Source of the DNA: Sphingomonas sp. PP-CE-1A-559 | GTDB lineage: Bacteria; Pseudomonadota; Alphaproteobacteria; Sphingomonadales; Sphingomonadaceae | Length of the DNA stretch: 64,000 bases | Reading direction: 5' to 3' | Assembly (NCBI RefSeq): GCF_004340965.1 | Contig: NZ_SLYA01000003.1 | Coordinates: forward strand, 496,001 to 560,000 | Shown: one piece after another, positions 45,460 to 54,025 of the stretch | Layout of the letters: every line of letters begins with the position of its first letter | Position numbering within the stretch: position 1 is the stretch's first letter | Notes under the pieces: model-generated | Databases searched by the model: none | The model's input: the letters and a program-made list of their open reading frames with translations, nothing else | Told to the model about the DNA's origin: nothing | Program-made: the position numbers and the translations under genes

Positions 45460-46769
45460 CCTCGGAGGCGGCACGCCAAGGCTGGCAACGCTGGCTAGCG
45501 CTCGCCACCGCGCGCACCGACGCAACCGGCAACGCCAACATGCGCCAGCTCGTGACGCTGCGCTGGATCGCGGTCGCCGGCCAGTTCGTCACTATCTTGT
45601 TCGCGCGCTTTGGCCTCGGCTTCGACCTTCCGCTCGTGCCGATGATGGCCGCGCTCGCCGCCGCGGTCGGCCTCAACCTCGCCAGCATGCCGCTCTACGG
45701 CTGGCGCAAGGGCGCGAACATCCAGCTGCTGCTCGCGCTGCTGTTCGACGTCGGCCTGCTCACCACGCAACTCTATCTCGCCGGCGGCGCGACCAACCCG
45801 TTCATCTCGCTCTATCTGCTCCATGTCGTGCTCGGCGCTGTGCTGCTCGATCGCTGGTCTAGCTGGGCGATCGTCGCCGTCACCGCCGCCTGTTTCGGCG
45901 TGCTCACGCTCTATTACCGCCCGTTGATCCTGCCCCCTGATTACAGCGGCGAGTATTTCCTGCTCTACACGATCGGCTCGCTGCTCTGCTTCATGCTGAT
46001 CGCGACGCTGTTGATGCTCTTCATGACCCGCATCACCGGAAACTTGCGCGCCCGCGACACCCGCCTCGCCGACCTGCGCCAGCAGGCCGCCGAGGAAGAT
46101 CACATCGTCCGCATGGGCCTCCTTGCGTCGGGGGCCGCACACGAACTCGGCACGCCACTCGCATCGATAGCCGTGATCCTCGCCGACTGGCGCCGCATGC
46201 CGACGCTCGCGCAGGACGCCGATCTCCAAGCCGAGATCGTCGAGATGCAATCCGAGGTCCAGCGCTGCAAGGCGATCGTCACCGGCATATTGCTCTCGGC
46301 CGGCGAAGCGCGCGGCGAGGCGCCGGAGATCATGCCACTCCACCAGTTCCTCGACGCGATCGTCGACGAATGGCGCGCAGTCCACGCGGGTGTAGAGTTC
46401 GACTACACCACCCGAGTCGGCGACGATCCGCAGGTCGTGTCCGACCCCGCGCTCAAACAGGTGATCGCCAACGTGCTCGACAATGCCGCCGAAGCCTCGC
46501 CGCACTGGGTCGCCTTCCGCGGCGAACGCACCGACGGCGACCTTGCGCTGATCGTCCGCGACCGCGGCCCCGGCTTCAGCGACGAACGCCTCGCCAGTTT
46601 CGGCAAACCCTATCAGTCGAGCAAGCGCGAGCCCGGCCACGGCCTCGGCCTGTTCCTTGCGGTCAACGTCATGCGCAAGCTCGGTGGCGGCGTGTCGGTG
46701 GTAAACTGCGAAGGCGGCGGCGCCGAAGTCACGATTACCATGCCCCTCTCCGCGATCGCCCTGTCATGA
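45456..46769 (+). CDS. regB: Redox-sensing histidine kinase, RegB/PrrB/ActS type
   Basis: A 437-aa kinase with six N-terminal membrane helices (about residues 32-190). The quinone-sensing signature GGATNPF is at residues 110-116. The H-box AHELGTPL carries His229, and Cys271 in QRCKAIV lies where the redox-active RegB cysteine is expected. N-box LDNAAEAS, then DRGPGF and GHGLGLFLAV form the ATPase domain. It should phosphorylate the RegA protein encoded next, according to quinone redox state. ATGA overlaps on both sides fix its borders. Confidence 0.92.
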   Translation: MTSEAARQGWQRWLALATARTDATGNANMRQLVTLRWIAVAGQFVTILFARFGLGFDLPLVPMMAALAAAVGLNLASMPLYGWRKGANIQLLLALLFDVGLLTTQLYLAGGATNPFISLYLLHVVLGAVLLDRWSSWAIVAVTAACFGVLTLYYRPLILPPDYSGEYFLLYTIGSLLCFMLIATLLMLFMTRITGNLRARDTRLADLRQQAAEEDHIVRMGLLASGAAHELGTPLASIAVILADWRRMPTLAQDADLQAEIVEMQSEVQRCKAIVTGILLSAGEARGEAPEIMPLHQFLDAIVDEWRAVHAGVEFDYTTRVGDDPQVVSDPALKQVIANVLDNAAEASPHWVAFRGERTDGDLALIVRDRGPGFSDERLASFGKPYQSSKREPGHGLGLFLAVNVMRKLGGGVSVVNCEGGGAEVTITMPLSAIALS

Positions 46770-47311
46770 CCGAGGCCATGACCGAACCCAAACTCCTGGC
46801 GATCGTCGAGGACGACGAGACCTTCGCCCGCACCCTGCGCCGCTCGTTCGAACGCCGCGGCTACGAAGTGATGCAGGCCGCCAGCCACGAGGAACTCGTC
46901 GAGCAATTGGCCGAGCGCACGCCCCGTTACGCGGTCGTCGACCTCAAGCTTGGCGGCGCGTCCGGCCTGGTCTGCGTCCAGACGCTCCACGCGCATGACC
47001 CCGAGATCCTCGTCGTCGTCCTCACCGGTTTCGCCAGCATCGCCACCGCGGTCGAGGCGATCAAGCTCGGCGCGTCGCACTACCTCGTCAAACCCTCGAA
47101 CACCGACGACATCGAGGCCGCGTTCGATCGTACCGAGGGGAGCGTCGACACCGAATTGTCCGAACGCCCGACCTCGATCAAGACGCTCGAATGGGAGCGC
47201 ATCCACACCACGCTTGCCGAAACCGACTTCAACATCTCCGAGACCGCGCGCCGCCTCGGCATGCACCGCCGCACGCTCGCGCGAAAGCTCGAGAAGCGCC
47301 CGGTAAAATAG
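46766..47311 (+). CDS. regA: Response regulator RegA/PrrA/ActR type
   Basis: A 181-aa regulator. The receiver domain has IVEDDE, phospho-acceptor Asp59 in VVDLKLGG, and a VLTGFASIATAVEAIKLGA segment. A Fis-like HTH at the C-terminus (FNISETARRLGMHRRTLARK) is the near-invariant RegA DNA-binding motif. Controls respiratory and redox genes; its own position behind cyo suggests feedback on the oxidase. ATGA overlap with regB. Confidence 0.93.
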   Translation: MTEAMTEPKLLAIVEDDETFARTLRRSFERRGYEVMQAASHEELVEQLAERTPRYAVVDLKLGGASGLVCVQTLHAHDPEILVVVLTGFASIATAVEAIKLGASHYLVKPSNTDDIEAAFDRTEGSVDTELSERPTSIKTLEWERIHTTLAETDFNISETARRLGMHRRTLARKLEKRPVK

Positions 47312-47347
47312 CCGCAACGCTTCGCCGAAGGCGCGCGTTGTCATTCG

Positions 47348-48415
47348 ATGCCAGCGCCCAAACCCTCACGCCTCTGGCAGCCGAAGCGACTGCTCGCGAC
47401 CCCGTCCGCGCTGACCTGGGAGCACGGTGTCGAGATTGCCGCCCGCGCGACCGCGCTCGGCGTACCCGTCACGACGCTACCCAGCGACCGGCTCAAGCTC
47501 GACTTCCCCGACAACTCCCGCCGGGCCTATGCCGAAGCCAAGGCAACGCTGGCGCTGGTCGTAGCGCCGCCGTCGAAGCGGAAACTCCAGCCGATCGCCC
47601 CGAGCGCCGACTGGCGGATCGACCTTGCCGAGGGCTGCCCCGCGCATTGCGGCTATTGCTACCTCGCCGGCTCGCTCAAGGGGCCGCCCATAACGCGCGT
47701 CTATGCGAACCTCCCCGAGATCCTCGCCGAACTCCCCGCGCACCTTGGCCAGGGTACCGTCACGTCGCGTTCGACCGCCCGGGCGCATGAAGGCACGACG
47801 TTCGAGGCGTCCTGCTATACCGACCCGCTCGGCATTGAGCACGTCACCGGATCACTCTCCGCGCTGATCGCGCATTTCGGCGCGTGGGAGGCGGACGTGC
47901 AGTTGCGCTTCACCACCAAGTTCGACGCGGTCGAGCCACTGCTGGGTCTCGAACACCGCGGCCGCACCCGCATGCGCGCCTCGATCAACCCCGCCGCCTA
48001 TGCACGCTTCGAAGGCGGCACCAGCCCGGTGGCAGCCCGCCTGCTCGCGCTACGGAAAATGGCGGACGCGGGTTACAGGATCGGCCTGACGGTCGCCCCG
48101 ATCATCGCCGCCGAGGGTTGGCGCGAGGCGTATGGCGCATTGCTGGCGGAGGCGGGCAGGGTGCTCGCCGACGTGCCCGACGTGACGATCGAACTGATCA
48201 CCCACCGCTACACACCCGGATCGAAGGCGGTGCTCGAAACCTGGTACCCCGGCTCGTCGCTCGACCTCAGCATGGCCAACCGCACCGAGAAACGCACCAA
48301 GTTCGGCTCGGTCAAATACGTCTACGACGCCGACACGATGCGCGCGCTCCGCAGCTTCTTCCAGGACGAGATCGCCGCCAAGCTCCCGCAGGCGCGCATC
48401 CTCTACTGGACGTGA
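47348..48415 (+). CDS. Spore photoproduct lyase-family radical SAM protein
   Basis: A 355-aa protein. CPAHCGYCYL (Cys97, Cys101, Cys104) binds the 4Fe-4S cluster in the CxxxCxxC spacing, with RIDLAEG before it and FEASCYTDPLGIEHVTGSL after it. RMRASINP, MADAGYRIGLTVAPI and TKFGSVKYVYD match spore photoproduct lyase. Because the host should not sporulate, it may repair UV lesions in vegetative DNA or act on another substrate. It starts 36 bp after regA. Confidence 0.88.
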   Translation: MPAPKPSRLWQPKRLLATPSALTWEHGVEIAARATALGVPVTTLPSDRLKLDFPDNSRRAYAEAKATLALVVAPPSKRKLQPIAPSADWRIDLAEGCPAHCGYCYLAGSLKGPPITRVYANLPEILAELPAHLGQGTVTSRSTARAHEGTTFEASCYTDPLGIEHVTGSLSALIAHFGAWEADVQLRFTTKFDAVEPLLGLEHRGRTRMRASINPAAYARFEGGTSPVAARLLALRKMADAGYRIGLTVAPIIAAEGWREAYGALLAEAGRVLADVPDVTIELITHRYTPGSKAVLETWYPGSSLDLSMANRTEKRTKFGSVKYVYDADTMRALRSFFQDEIAAKLPQARILYWT

Positions 48416-48491
48416 TCGCCGCGCCAGCCGGCAACGCAGCGTTGCCATTCCCGACCTTCCGATCGCCGCCACCGCCGCCTACCTCGGGACC

Positions 48492-49286
48492 ATGACAAAC
48501 ACCCGCCAGCCCACGCTCTTCATCCCGCACGGTGGCGGACCCTGTTTCTTCATGGACGACCCCGCCGGGAATTGGACCGGCATGGCCGCGTACCTCCGGT
48601 CGATCGCCGCCTCGCTGCCCGAAAAGCCCAAGGCGATCCTGGTCGTCTCCGGCCACTGGGAAACGCGTGGCTTCGCGTTCACCGGCGCAGCCACGCCGCC
48701 GCTGATCTACGATTACGGCGGCTTCCCCGCGCATACCTACGAGATCCGCTACGACGCGCCCGGCGATCCCGCCTTGGCCACCCGCGCCGCCGGCCTGCTC
48801 CGCGAAGCCGGCCTGACCGCCAATGTCGATCCGGCCCGCGGCCTCGATCACGGCGTCTTCATCCCGATGAAGGTCGCGTTCCCCGACGCCGACATCCCGG
48901 TTGTCGAGATGTCGGTCGATCGCGATCTCGACCCGGCACTCCACACCGCCGCCGGCCGCGCACTCGCCCCCTTACGCGACGACAGCGTCCTGATCGTCGG
49001 CTCGGGCATGAGCTTCCACAACATGCGCGGCTACGGCGACCCGCGTTTCACCGCACCGTCCGAAGCTTTCGACCAGTGGCTCACTGCGGCGGTCGAGGCC
49101 GAACCGACCGCCCGAGCAGAAGCGCTAGCCGGCTGGGCCGAAGCCCCCGCCGGCCGCCTCTCGCACCCCCGCGAAGAGCATCTCCTCCCGCTGATGGTCG
49201 CTGCCGGCGCCTCCGATCGCCCCGGTACGCAGGTCTACAACGAGCACGTCCTGCAAACCGCAATCTCCGGCTACCGCTTCAACTAA
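48492..49286 (+). CDS. DODA/LigB-type extradiol dioxygenase-like protein
   Basis: A 264-aa member of the class III extradiol dioxygenase/DODA (YgiD) family. Metal-ligand histidines are seen in LFIPHGGGP, VVSGHWETRG and the LSHPREEHLLPLM motif, with GLDHGVFIPMKVAFP and GSGMSFHNMRGYG in between. It may cleave catecholic rings. Next to an FMN reductase and a pirin, it suggests a small aromatic or quinone detoxification unit. Confidence 0.9.
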   Translation: MTNTRQPTLFIPHGGGPCFFMDDPAGNWTGMAAYLRSIAASLPEKPKAILVVSGHWETRGFAFTGAATPPLIYDYGGFPAHTYEIRYDAPGDPALATRAAGLLREAGLTANVDPARGLDHGVFIPMKVAFPDADIPVVEMSVDRDLDPALHTAAGRALAPLRDDSVLIVGSGMSFHNMRGYGDPRFTAPSEAFDQWLTAAVEAEPTARAEALAGWAEAPAGRLSHPREEHLLPLMVAAGASDRPGTQVYNEHVLQTAISGYRFN

Positions 49287-49296
49287 AGGAATTCCC

Positions 49297-49869
49297 ATGG
49301 TTCTTCCCGTTCTGCTCGCGATCTCCGGCAGCCTGCGCCGCGGCTCGTACAACACCGCGATCCTGACCACGCTTGGCGAAGCGATCACCGACAAGGCCGC
49401 GCTGACGGTCTTCGCGCTGAACGACGTGCCCCTCTACGATCAGGACGCCGACACCGACACGCCCCCCGCCGCCGTCGCAGCACTGCGCGCGGCAATCGGC
49501 GCGGCCAACGGGATCGTCATCGCGTCCCCAGAATATAATCACGGCATGTCCGGCGTCCTCAAGAACGCGCTCGACTGGGCCTCGCGCCCGCACGGCAAGG
49601 CGACGCTCACGGGCAAGCCCGTCTTCACGCTCACCTCGTCGCCCGGTGCAGTCGGCGGCGCGCGTGCGCACGCGCAACTGAACGAGACGCTGGCCTCGAT
49701 CGGCGCCCGCACCGTCCTGCGTCCACAAGCCGTCGTCGGCGCCGTGCACGAGAAGATCGCCGACGGTCGCCTGACCGACCAGCGCACGCTCGACTTCCTC
49801 GTCGCCGGCATAGACGACCTGCTCGCCGACATCGCGCGGCCCACCACCGCCGACCGCGAGGCCTCCTGA
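49297..49869 (+). CDS. NADPH-dependent FMN reductase
   Basis: A 190-aa flavodoxin-like oxidoreductase. LAISGSLRRGSYNTAIL is the FMN phosphate loop and ASPEYNHGMSGVLKNALDWAS the isoalloxazine-binding motif. It likely reduces quinones, azo compounds or free FMN. AAAGGA lies 7 bases before the ATG. It sits 10 bp after the dioxygenase gene and 1 bp before the pirin gene. Confidence 0.93.
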   Translation: MVLPVLLAISGSLRRGSYNTAILTTLGEAITDKAALTVFALNDVPLYDQDADTDTPPAAVAALRAAIGAANGIVIASPEYNHGMSGVLKNALDWASRPHGKATLTGKPVFTLTSSPGAVGGARAHAQLNETLASIGARTVLRPQAVVGAVHEKIADGRLTDQRTLDFLVAGIDDLLADIARPTTADREAS

Positions 49870-49870
49870 C

Positions 49871-50725
49871 ATGCGCCAAATCCTCAACCAGTATCCCGCC
49901 CAGCGCGACGACATCGCCGACCTGGTAACACGCCGCCCGCTACCGGGTCCCGGCCTGCCGCAGGTCGATCCGTTCCTGTTCCTCAACCATCACGGCCCGC
50001 AGACCTATCGCCCCGGCAACAGCGGCCTCCCGTTCGGCCCGCACCCGCACCGCGGTTTCGAGACGGTCAGCTTCATCCTCAAGAGCGAGATGGCGCATCT
50101 CGACAGCGGTGGCCACGAAAGCGTCATCCGCGCGGGCGGCGTCCAGTGGATGACCGCCGGCTCGGGCCTGATCCATGCGGAGATCTCGCCCGCATCATTC
50201 AAGCGTGACGGCGGTCCGCTGGAGATCCTGCAACTCTGGGTGAACCTCCCCAGCCGGCTCAAGATGACCAAGCCCACCTATACCGGCCTCCAGCGCGAGG
50301 ATATTCCCGCGATCCCGGTCGACGGCGGCACCGTGAACCTGATCTCGGGCAGCTTCGACCAAGAGCGAGGCCCGATCGAATCCCTGACCGACGTCGCGAT
50401 GATGACCGTCCAACTCGAAGCCGGCGCCAAGGTCGACCTGCCAGCCCCAACCGGCCGCGCGGTCTTCTTCTACGTCGTCGCCGGCGCCCCCACGGCTAAC
50501 GGCACGCCAATCAAGCCGCATCACCTCGCCACGTTCGACAACGATGGCGACACCATCACCGTCACGACCGAAGCCCCCGCCACGATCCTCTACGGCCACG
50601 CCGACCCAATCGGCGAACCCGTCGTCTCACACGGCCCCTTCGTCATGAACACCCGCGAAGAGATCGTCCGCGCGATCGAGGACTATAGTGCCGGCCTGTT
50701 CGGCAAGCCGCCCGTGATCCGCTAG
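49871..50725 (+). CDS. Pirin family protein
   Basis: A 284-aa bicupin. The N-terminal metal-binding set PFGPHPHRGFETVSFI and HAEISP is intact, with VQWMTAGSGLIHAE between, and the C-terminal cupin ends with the EIVRAIEDY segment. Bacterial pirins can show quercetin 2,3-dioxygenase activity. Its TAG stop overlaps the converging PPIase stop within CTAG. Confidence 0.92.
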   Translation: MRQILNQYPAQRDDIADLVTRRPLPGPGLPQVDPFLFLNHHGPQTYRPGNSGLPFGPHPHRGFETVSFILKSEMAHLDSGGHESVIRAGGVQWMTAGSGLIHAEISPASFKRDGGPLEILQLWVNLPSRLKMTKPTYTGLQREDIPAIPVDGGTVNLISGSFDQERGPIESLTDVAMMTVQLEAGAKVDLPAPTGRAVFFYVVAGAPTANGTPIKPHHLATFDNDGDTITVTTEAPATILYGHADPIGEPVVSHGPFVMNTREEIVRAIEDYSAGLFGKPPVIR

Positions 50726-51579
50726 GGCGCTTTACGCACCGGGGGTAGCGCGGCACAGATGTCGGCGCCCCCGGCAGGCACCGTGAAGAACGGCCCCGCC
50801 CGGTTCTCCCGCGAGGCGATCCACGCCACGAACCGCGGATTGTCCGTCGCGCGATATTCGAAATGCGGTCGCTCGCCGGCGGGCAGTTCGCTCGCGAGGC
50901 GTGCGGACACGATCGGGCTACGCTCCCCCTCGGTCTTGTAGAACCCCAAATCGCCCGTCCCGCGCGGCAACGACGACAGCCACTCGACCCCGTCGATCAC
51001 GCGCCCGACCACCGCGATGTTCCGATCCAGCGCGCGCGGCGAATGCCCGATCACGGCATACAGTTCCGCGCCGCTTCCGGTGCTCGGCGCAAGATCGCGT
51101 GCGACGCCGACCATGCCATAGCAATGCGGCAGCCACTCGGTCGCGCCATTGCCCGCGAGCGGCCATCCGTCGCGACTATACCCCGCCCATTCCGCATAAG
51201 GATCGCGCTGCGAAAGCCGCGCCACCGTCGTCGACCCGGTATGCAGATATTCCGCCGGCGGGTTGGCGACGACGCCTGAGACCAACGGCTTCTTCTCCGT
51301 CGCATCACCCCATTGCGCGACGTAATTGTCCTGCAACCGGTACACGCTCGTTCCCGCATCCCACCAATGCGCCCGCGCCAATTTGCGTATGTTCGCCACG
51401 TGAACAGGCGCATATTGAGGCGCGAGCCGCACCGTGAACCGGTGCCCATTGGCCAGCGTGAACACCACCAGCTCGTCGTCCGGCACAGCGACCCAGTCCG
51501 CCGCAACTGGATCGGACGGGAGCGTCGCGGCGGCCGGAACGGCCTGCGTAAGCATGGCGGCGAGAAGGATATTCAACAT
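50722..51579 (-). CDS. Exported cyclophilin-type peptidyl-prolyl isomerase
   Basis: A 285-aa protein with signal peptide MLNILLAAMLTQAVPAAA. The cyclophilin core is recognisable: FTVRLAPQYAPVHVANIRKL, YRLQDNYVAQWGD, CYGMVGVARD and AVVGRVIDGVEWL. Several catalytic-site residues are altered compared with standard cyclophilins, so activity may be low. Likely a periplasmic folding factor. Confidence 0.86.
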   Translation of the reverse strand: MLNILLAAMLTQAVPAAATLPSDPVAADWVAVPDDELVVFTLANGHRFTVRLAPQYAPVHVANIRKLARAHWWDAGTSVYRLQDNYVAQWGDATEKKPLVSGVVANPPAEYLHTGSTTVARLSQRDPYAEWAGYSRDGWPLAGNGATEWLPHCYGMVGVARDLAPSTGSGAELYAVIGHSPRALDRNIAVVGRVIDGVEWLSSLPRGTGDLGFYKTEGERSPIVSARLASELPAGERPHFEYRATDNPRFVAWIASRENRAGPFFTVPAGGADICAALPPVRKAP

Positions 51580-51667
51580 CCCCGCAGACTGCCCGAGGCC
51601 GTCCCCGCACGCAATCGCTTGCGCGCGCGCGAAACCCGCACTAGCAGACCCGCTTCCAGAGCAATGC

Positions 51668-51758
51668 GGAGCGGTGGCCGAGTGGTCGAAGGCGCTCGCC
51701 TGGAAAGTGAGTATACGTCAAAAGCGTATCGTGGGTTCGAATCCCACCCGCTCCGCCA
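51668..51758 (+). tRNA. tRNA-Ser (anticodon GGA)
   Basis: A 91-nt class II tRNA. Acceptor GGAGCGG pairs with CCGCTCC, followed by discriminator G and an encoded CCA. The D-arm has CCGAGTGGTCGAAGG, the anticodon loop CTGGAAA gives GGA, the long variable arm pairs TACG with CGTA, and the T-loop is GGTTCGAATCC. It decodes UCC/UCU. Its 3' end is the integration point of the downstream prophage. Confidence 0.97.
51725..51758 (+). other. Probable attL core within tRNA-Ser 3' end
   Basis: The T-arm and acceptor 3' half are the usual core for P4-type integrases, and the integrase gene starts 165 bp downstream. The exact core can be set only by finding the matching direct repeat at attR, outside this window. 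Confidence 0.5.
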
Positions 51759-51923
51759 CCCCCCTTGTTTTTCCCGTTCTTTCCCGGCCACTGGGCACGG
51801 TTTTCCGCCGTTTTTTGGGCCTTTGGGCCGCATGCCCTGTGCGCACCTGTGCGCTAGCGTTCATACACCCGTATGGCACTTCGCATGGTATGAACTTCAA
51901 AACGTATGGTATGGGGTGAAACC

Positions 51924-53315
51924 ATGCTGAACGATGCCAAGGTCAAGGCCGCGAAGGCCAAGGAGAAAGCCTACAAGCTGGGCGATTCTGGACAGCTCTA
52001 TCTCTACGTCACGCCTGCCGGCGGCCGTCACTGGCGGATGAATTATGCGTATGGCGAGCCGACGAAGCCCGGCGGCCGGATGCCTCAGAAGACATTGTCG
52101 CTCGGATCGTACCCGGCGCTGACGCTGAGCGATGCACGCCGCAAGCGGGATGAGGCGAAGGCCACGCTCGCCGAGGGCCGCGACCCGTCGGTTGAGCGCA
52201 AGATCACCGCGAAGGCTCGTGCTATCTCGGACGGCAACACGTTCGAGATCGTCGCCCGCCGCTGGCACGCGCTGCGCAAGGCGAACTGGTCGACCATTCA
52301 CGCGGCGGACGTCATCGAAAGCCTCGAGAACGACATCTTCCCGCTGATCGGTGACTTGCCGATCCGGCTTGTCCTGGCGCCGAAGCTGCTCGACGTGCTC
52401 AACAAGGTCGAGGAACGCGGCGCGATCGAGACCGCGCACCGCCTGCGCCAGCGCGTGTCGTCGGTCTTCGTCTATGGGATCGCCGCGGGTCTCTGCGACA
52501 CCGACCCGGCTTCTAGTCTCGGCAAGGCCCTGAAGAAGAAGCCTCGCGCCACGAAGCAGCCGTCGATCATCGACGGGATCGAGGATCAGGAAGAGCGGAT
52601 CGCTCAGGTCCGCGCCGTGCTGGTCAACTGCGACAATGAGCGCTGCCGAGCGCTGACGAAGTTCGCCCTCCGATTTATCGCCCTGACGGCGGTGCGGCCG
52701 AACGAGGTTCACGGTGCGCGCTGGGACGAGATCGAGGGGATCGACTGGGGCAAGCCTGACGCTCCCTCGCCGGCGGCTCTATGGCGGATCGGCGCAGCAC
52801 GCATGAAGGGTGACGAGGACCGCAAGGCGGACAAGGCGGGTGACCACCTCGTCCCGCTCGCTCCGGAGGCCGTCGACCTGCTCCGCGTGGTGCGGCGGCT
52901 ATCCGGCGACCTGCCGATCGTCTTTCCCGGCGAGCGTCACCTGCATCGCCCGATGTCCGAGAACACGCTGAACGCGCTGCTCAAGCGCGCAGGGTATCAC
53001 GCGCGCCACGTCCCGCATGGCTTCCGCGCAGCGTTCTCGACGGTCATGAACGAGCGCGCCGATCGGCAGTGGCGCGAGGCGGGGCACAAGGGGGCATCGC
53101 CGGATCGGGCGATCATCGATCTCATGCTCGCGCACGTCCCGAAGGATAAGGTCGAGGGCGCCTATAATCGGGCGGCTTACATGCCCCGGCGGCGCGAGCT
53201 CGCGTGCGAGTGGGCGGAGATCATCGCGGCGGATCTCACTACGCCCGAGGCCCATTTAGGCCAGCCGATCCGCTGGGCGGATACCTCGCCGAAGGGGCCG
53301 CGGCGTCAGATCTGA
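51924..53315 (+). CDS. int: P4-type tyrosine integrase
   Basis: A 463-aa site-specific recombinase. The N-terminal arm-binding domain (DUF4102-like) has LYLYVTPAGGRHWRMNY and LSLGSYPALTLSDARRKRDE. The catalytic domain shows Arg258 in TAVRPNEV, Lys295 in ARMKGDE, His365/Arg368 in VPHGFRAAF, His404 in LMLAHVPKD and Tyr414 in GAYNRA. It inserts and excises the element at tRNA-Ser. An upstream ATG (51906) is possible. It converges on the leftward operon. Confidence 0.95.
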   Translation: MLNDAKVKAAKAKEKAYKLGDSGQLYLYVTPAGGRHWRMNYAYGEPTKPGGRMPQKTLSLGSYPALTLSDARRKRDEAKATLAEGRDPSVERKITAKARAISDGNTFEIVARRWHALRKANWSTIHAADVIESLENDIFPLIGDLPIRLVLAPKLLDVLNKVEERGAIETAHRLRQRVSSVFVYGIAAGLCDTDPASSLGKALKKKPRATKQPSIIDGIEDQEERIAQVRAVLVNCDNERCRALTKFALRFIALTAVRPNEVHGARWDEIEGIDWGKPDAPSPAALWRIGAARMKGDEDRKADKAGDHLVPLAPEAVDLLRVVRRLSGDLPIVFPGERHLHRPMSENTLNALLKRAGYHARHVPHGFRAAFSTVMNERADRQWREAGHKGASPDRAIIDLMLAHVPKDKVEGAYNRAAYMPRRRELACEWAEIIAADLTTPEAHLGQPIRWADTSPKGPRRQI

Positions 53316-53320
53316 CGTTC

Positions 53321-53797
53321 TTAATCTTGAGGCAGAGGGATCGGCGTTTGAGGCTTAGCGAAAACGCTGCCCTCCCCCTGGGGACGGCATGCGAGAGCCT
53401 GAAACATATCCGGATCATCATTCCGTCGAGGTTTGGCAGACAGCATATCCCGTTGGATTGCGAGGCATCGAGCGTCATTCGCGCGCGAGTCTTTGACTGC
53501 CGTCGAGGACGCGGCCACGAAAAAGCCGGTTGCGGCGAGAAGCCCGAGCAACGTGGCTAGAACCGCCGCCACCACCACCTGACGAGGGTGCGACCTGCCA
53601 GTCGGTCTATCCATTTCCTCCAAATGGCCGCGTAGAAAGGCGAAGCCAACGCCAACAATCGTGAAGGTGACGCCAACCTCTAGCAGTAGAACCGGTGAGT
53701 AGAACCGCATCAAGGGCTGGCTAGAAAAGGCGATGACGGCGGCGCAGACGATGATAGATTGATACCATCGCCGGAATAGATCGATCCAAGGATTCAT
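53321..53797 (-). CDS. Prophage membrane protein, 158 aa
   Basis: Last gene of the leftward operon, ending six bases from the integrase stop. Three hydrophobic segments (about residues 13-30, 33-54 and 72-95) precede a polar C-terminus with two cysteines. I recognise no family. It could be a superinfection-exclusion or lysogeny-conversion protein, but nothing in the sequence proves that. Confidence 0.7.
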   Translation of the reverse strand: MNPWIDLFRRWYQSIIVCAAVIAFSSQPLMRFYSPVLLLEVGVTFTIVGVGFAFLRGHLEEMDRPTGRSHPRQVVVAAVLATLLGLLAATGFFVAASSTAVKDSRANDARCLAIQRDMLSAKPRRNDDPDMFQALACRPQGEGSVFAKPQTPIPLPQD

Positions 53798-53806
53798 GTT
53801 ACCACG

Positions 53807-54025
53807 TTAACCGGCCTCGATGGCCTCGAGCAAGCGACGCTCGACATCGGACGCACTGCCCTGCCAATCCCTAACGACGAACAGGGTGCCATCTCGCATC
53901 GTGATCCGCAGGTTCGTATAGCTGTAACCTCGATCCATCTTCATGTGAGACACGTCGGCGGCGCGGATCCATGCGTCTTCGACCTTCACCATTGCGGGCG
54001 GGCGGGTGTCGGCTAGGTCGCTCAT
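53807..54025 (-). CDS. Small prophage protein, 72 aa
   Basis: Starts MSDLADTRPPAMVKVEDAWI and overlaps the upstream gene stop by 4 nt. The core VSHMKMDRGYSYTNLRITMRD with VVRDWQG looks like a compact beta domain. No known family recognised. Nine bases separate it from the next gene, the only true gap in the operon. Confidence 0.75.
   Translation of the reverse strand: MSDLADTRPPAMVKVEDAWIRAADVSHMKMDRGYSYTNLRITMRDGTLFVVRDWQGSASDVERRLLEAIEAG

Noticed and set aside
47312-47347. Terminator after regA
   Set aside because: A weak CAACGC/GCGTTG pairing exists but without a T run, so it was not annotated.
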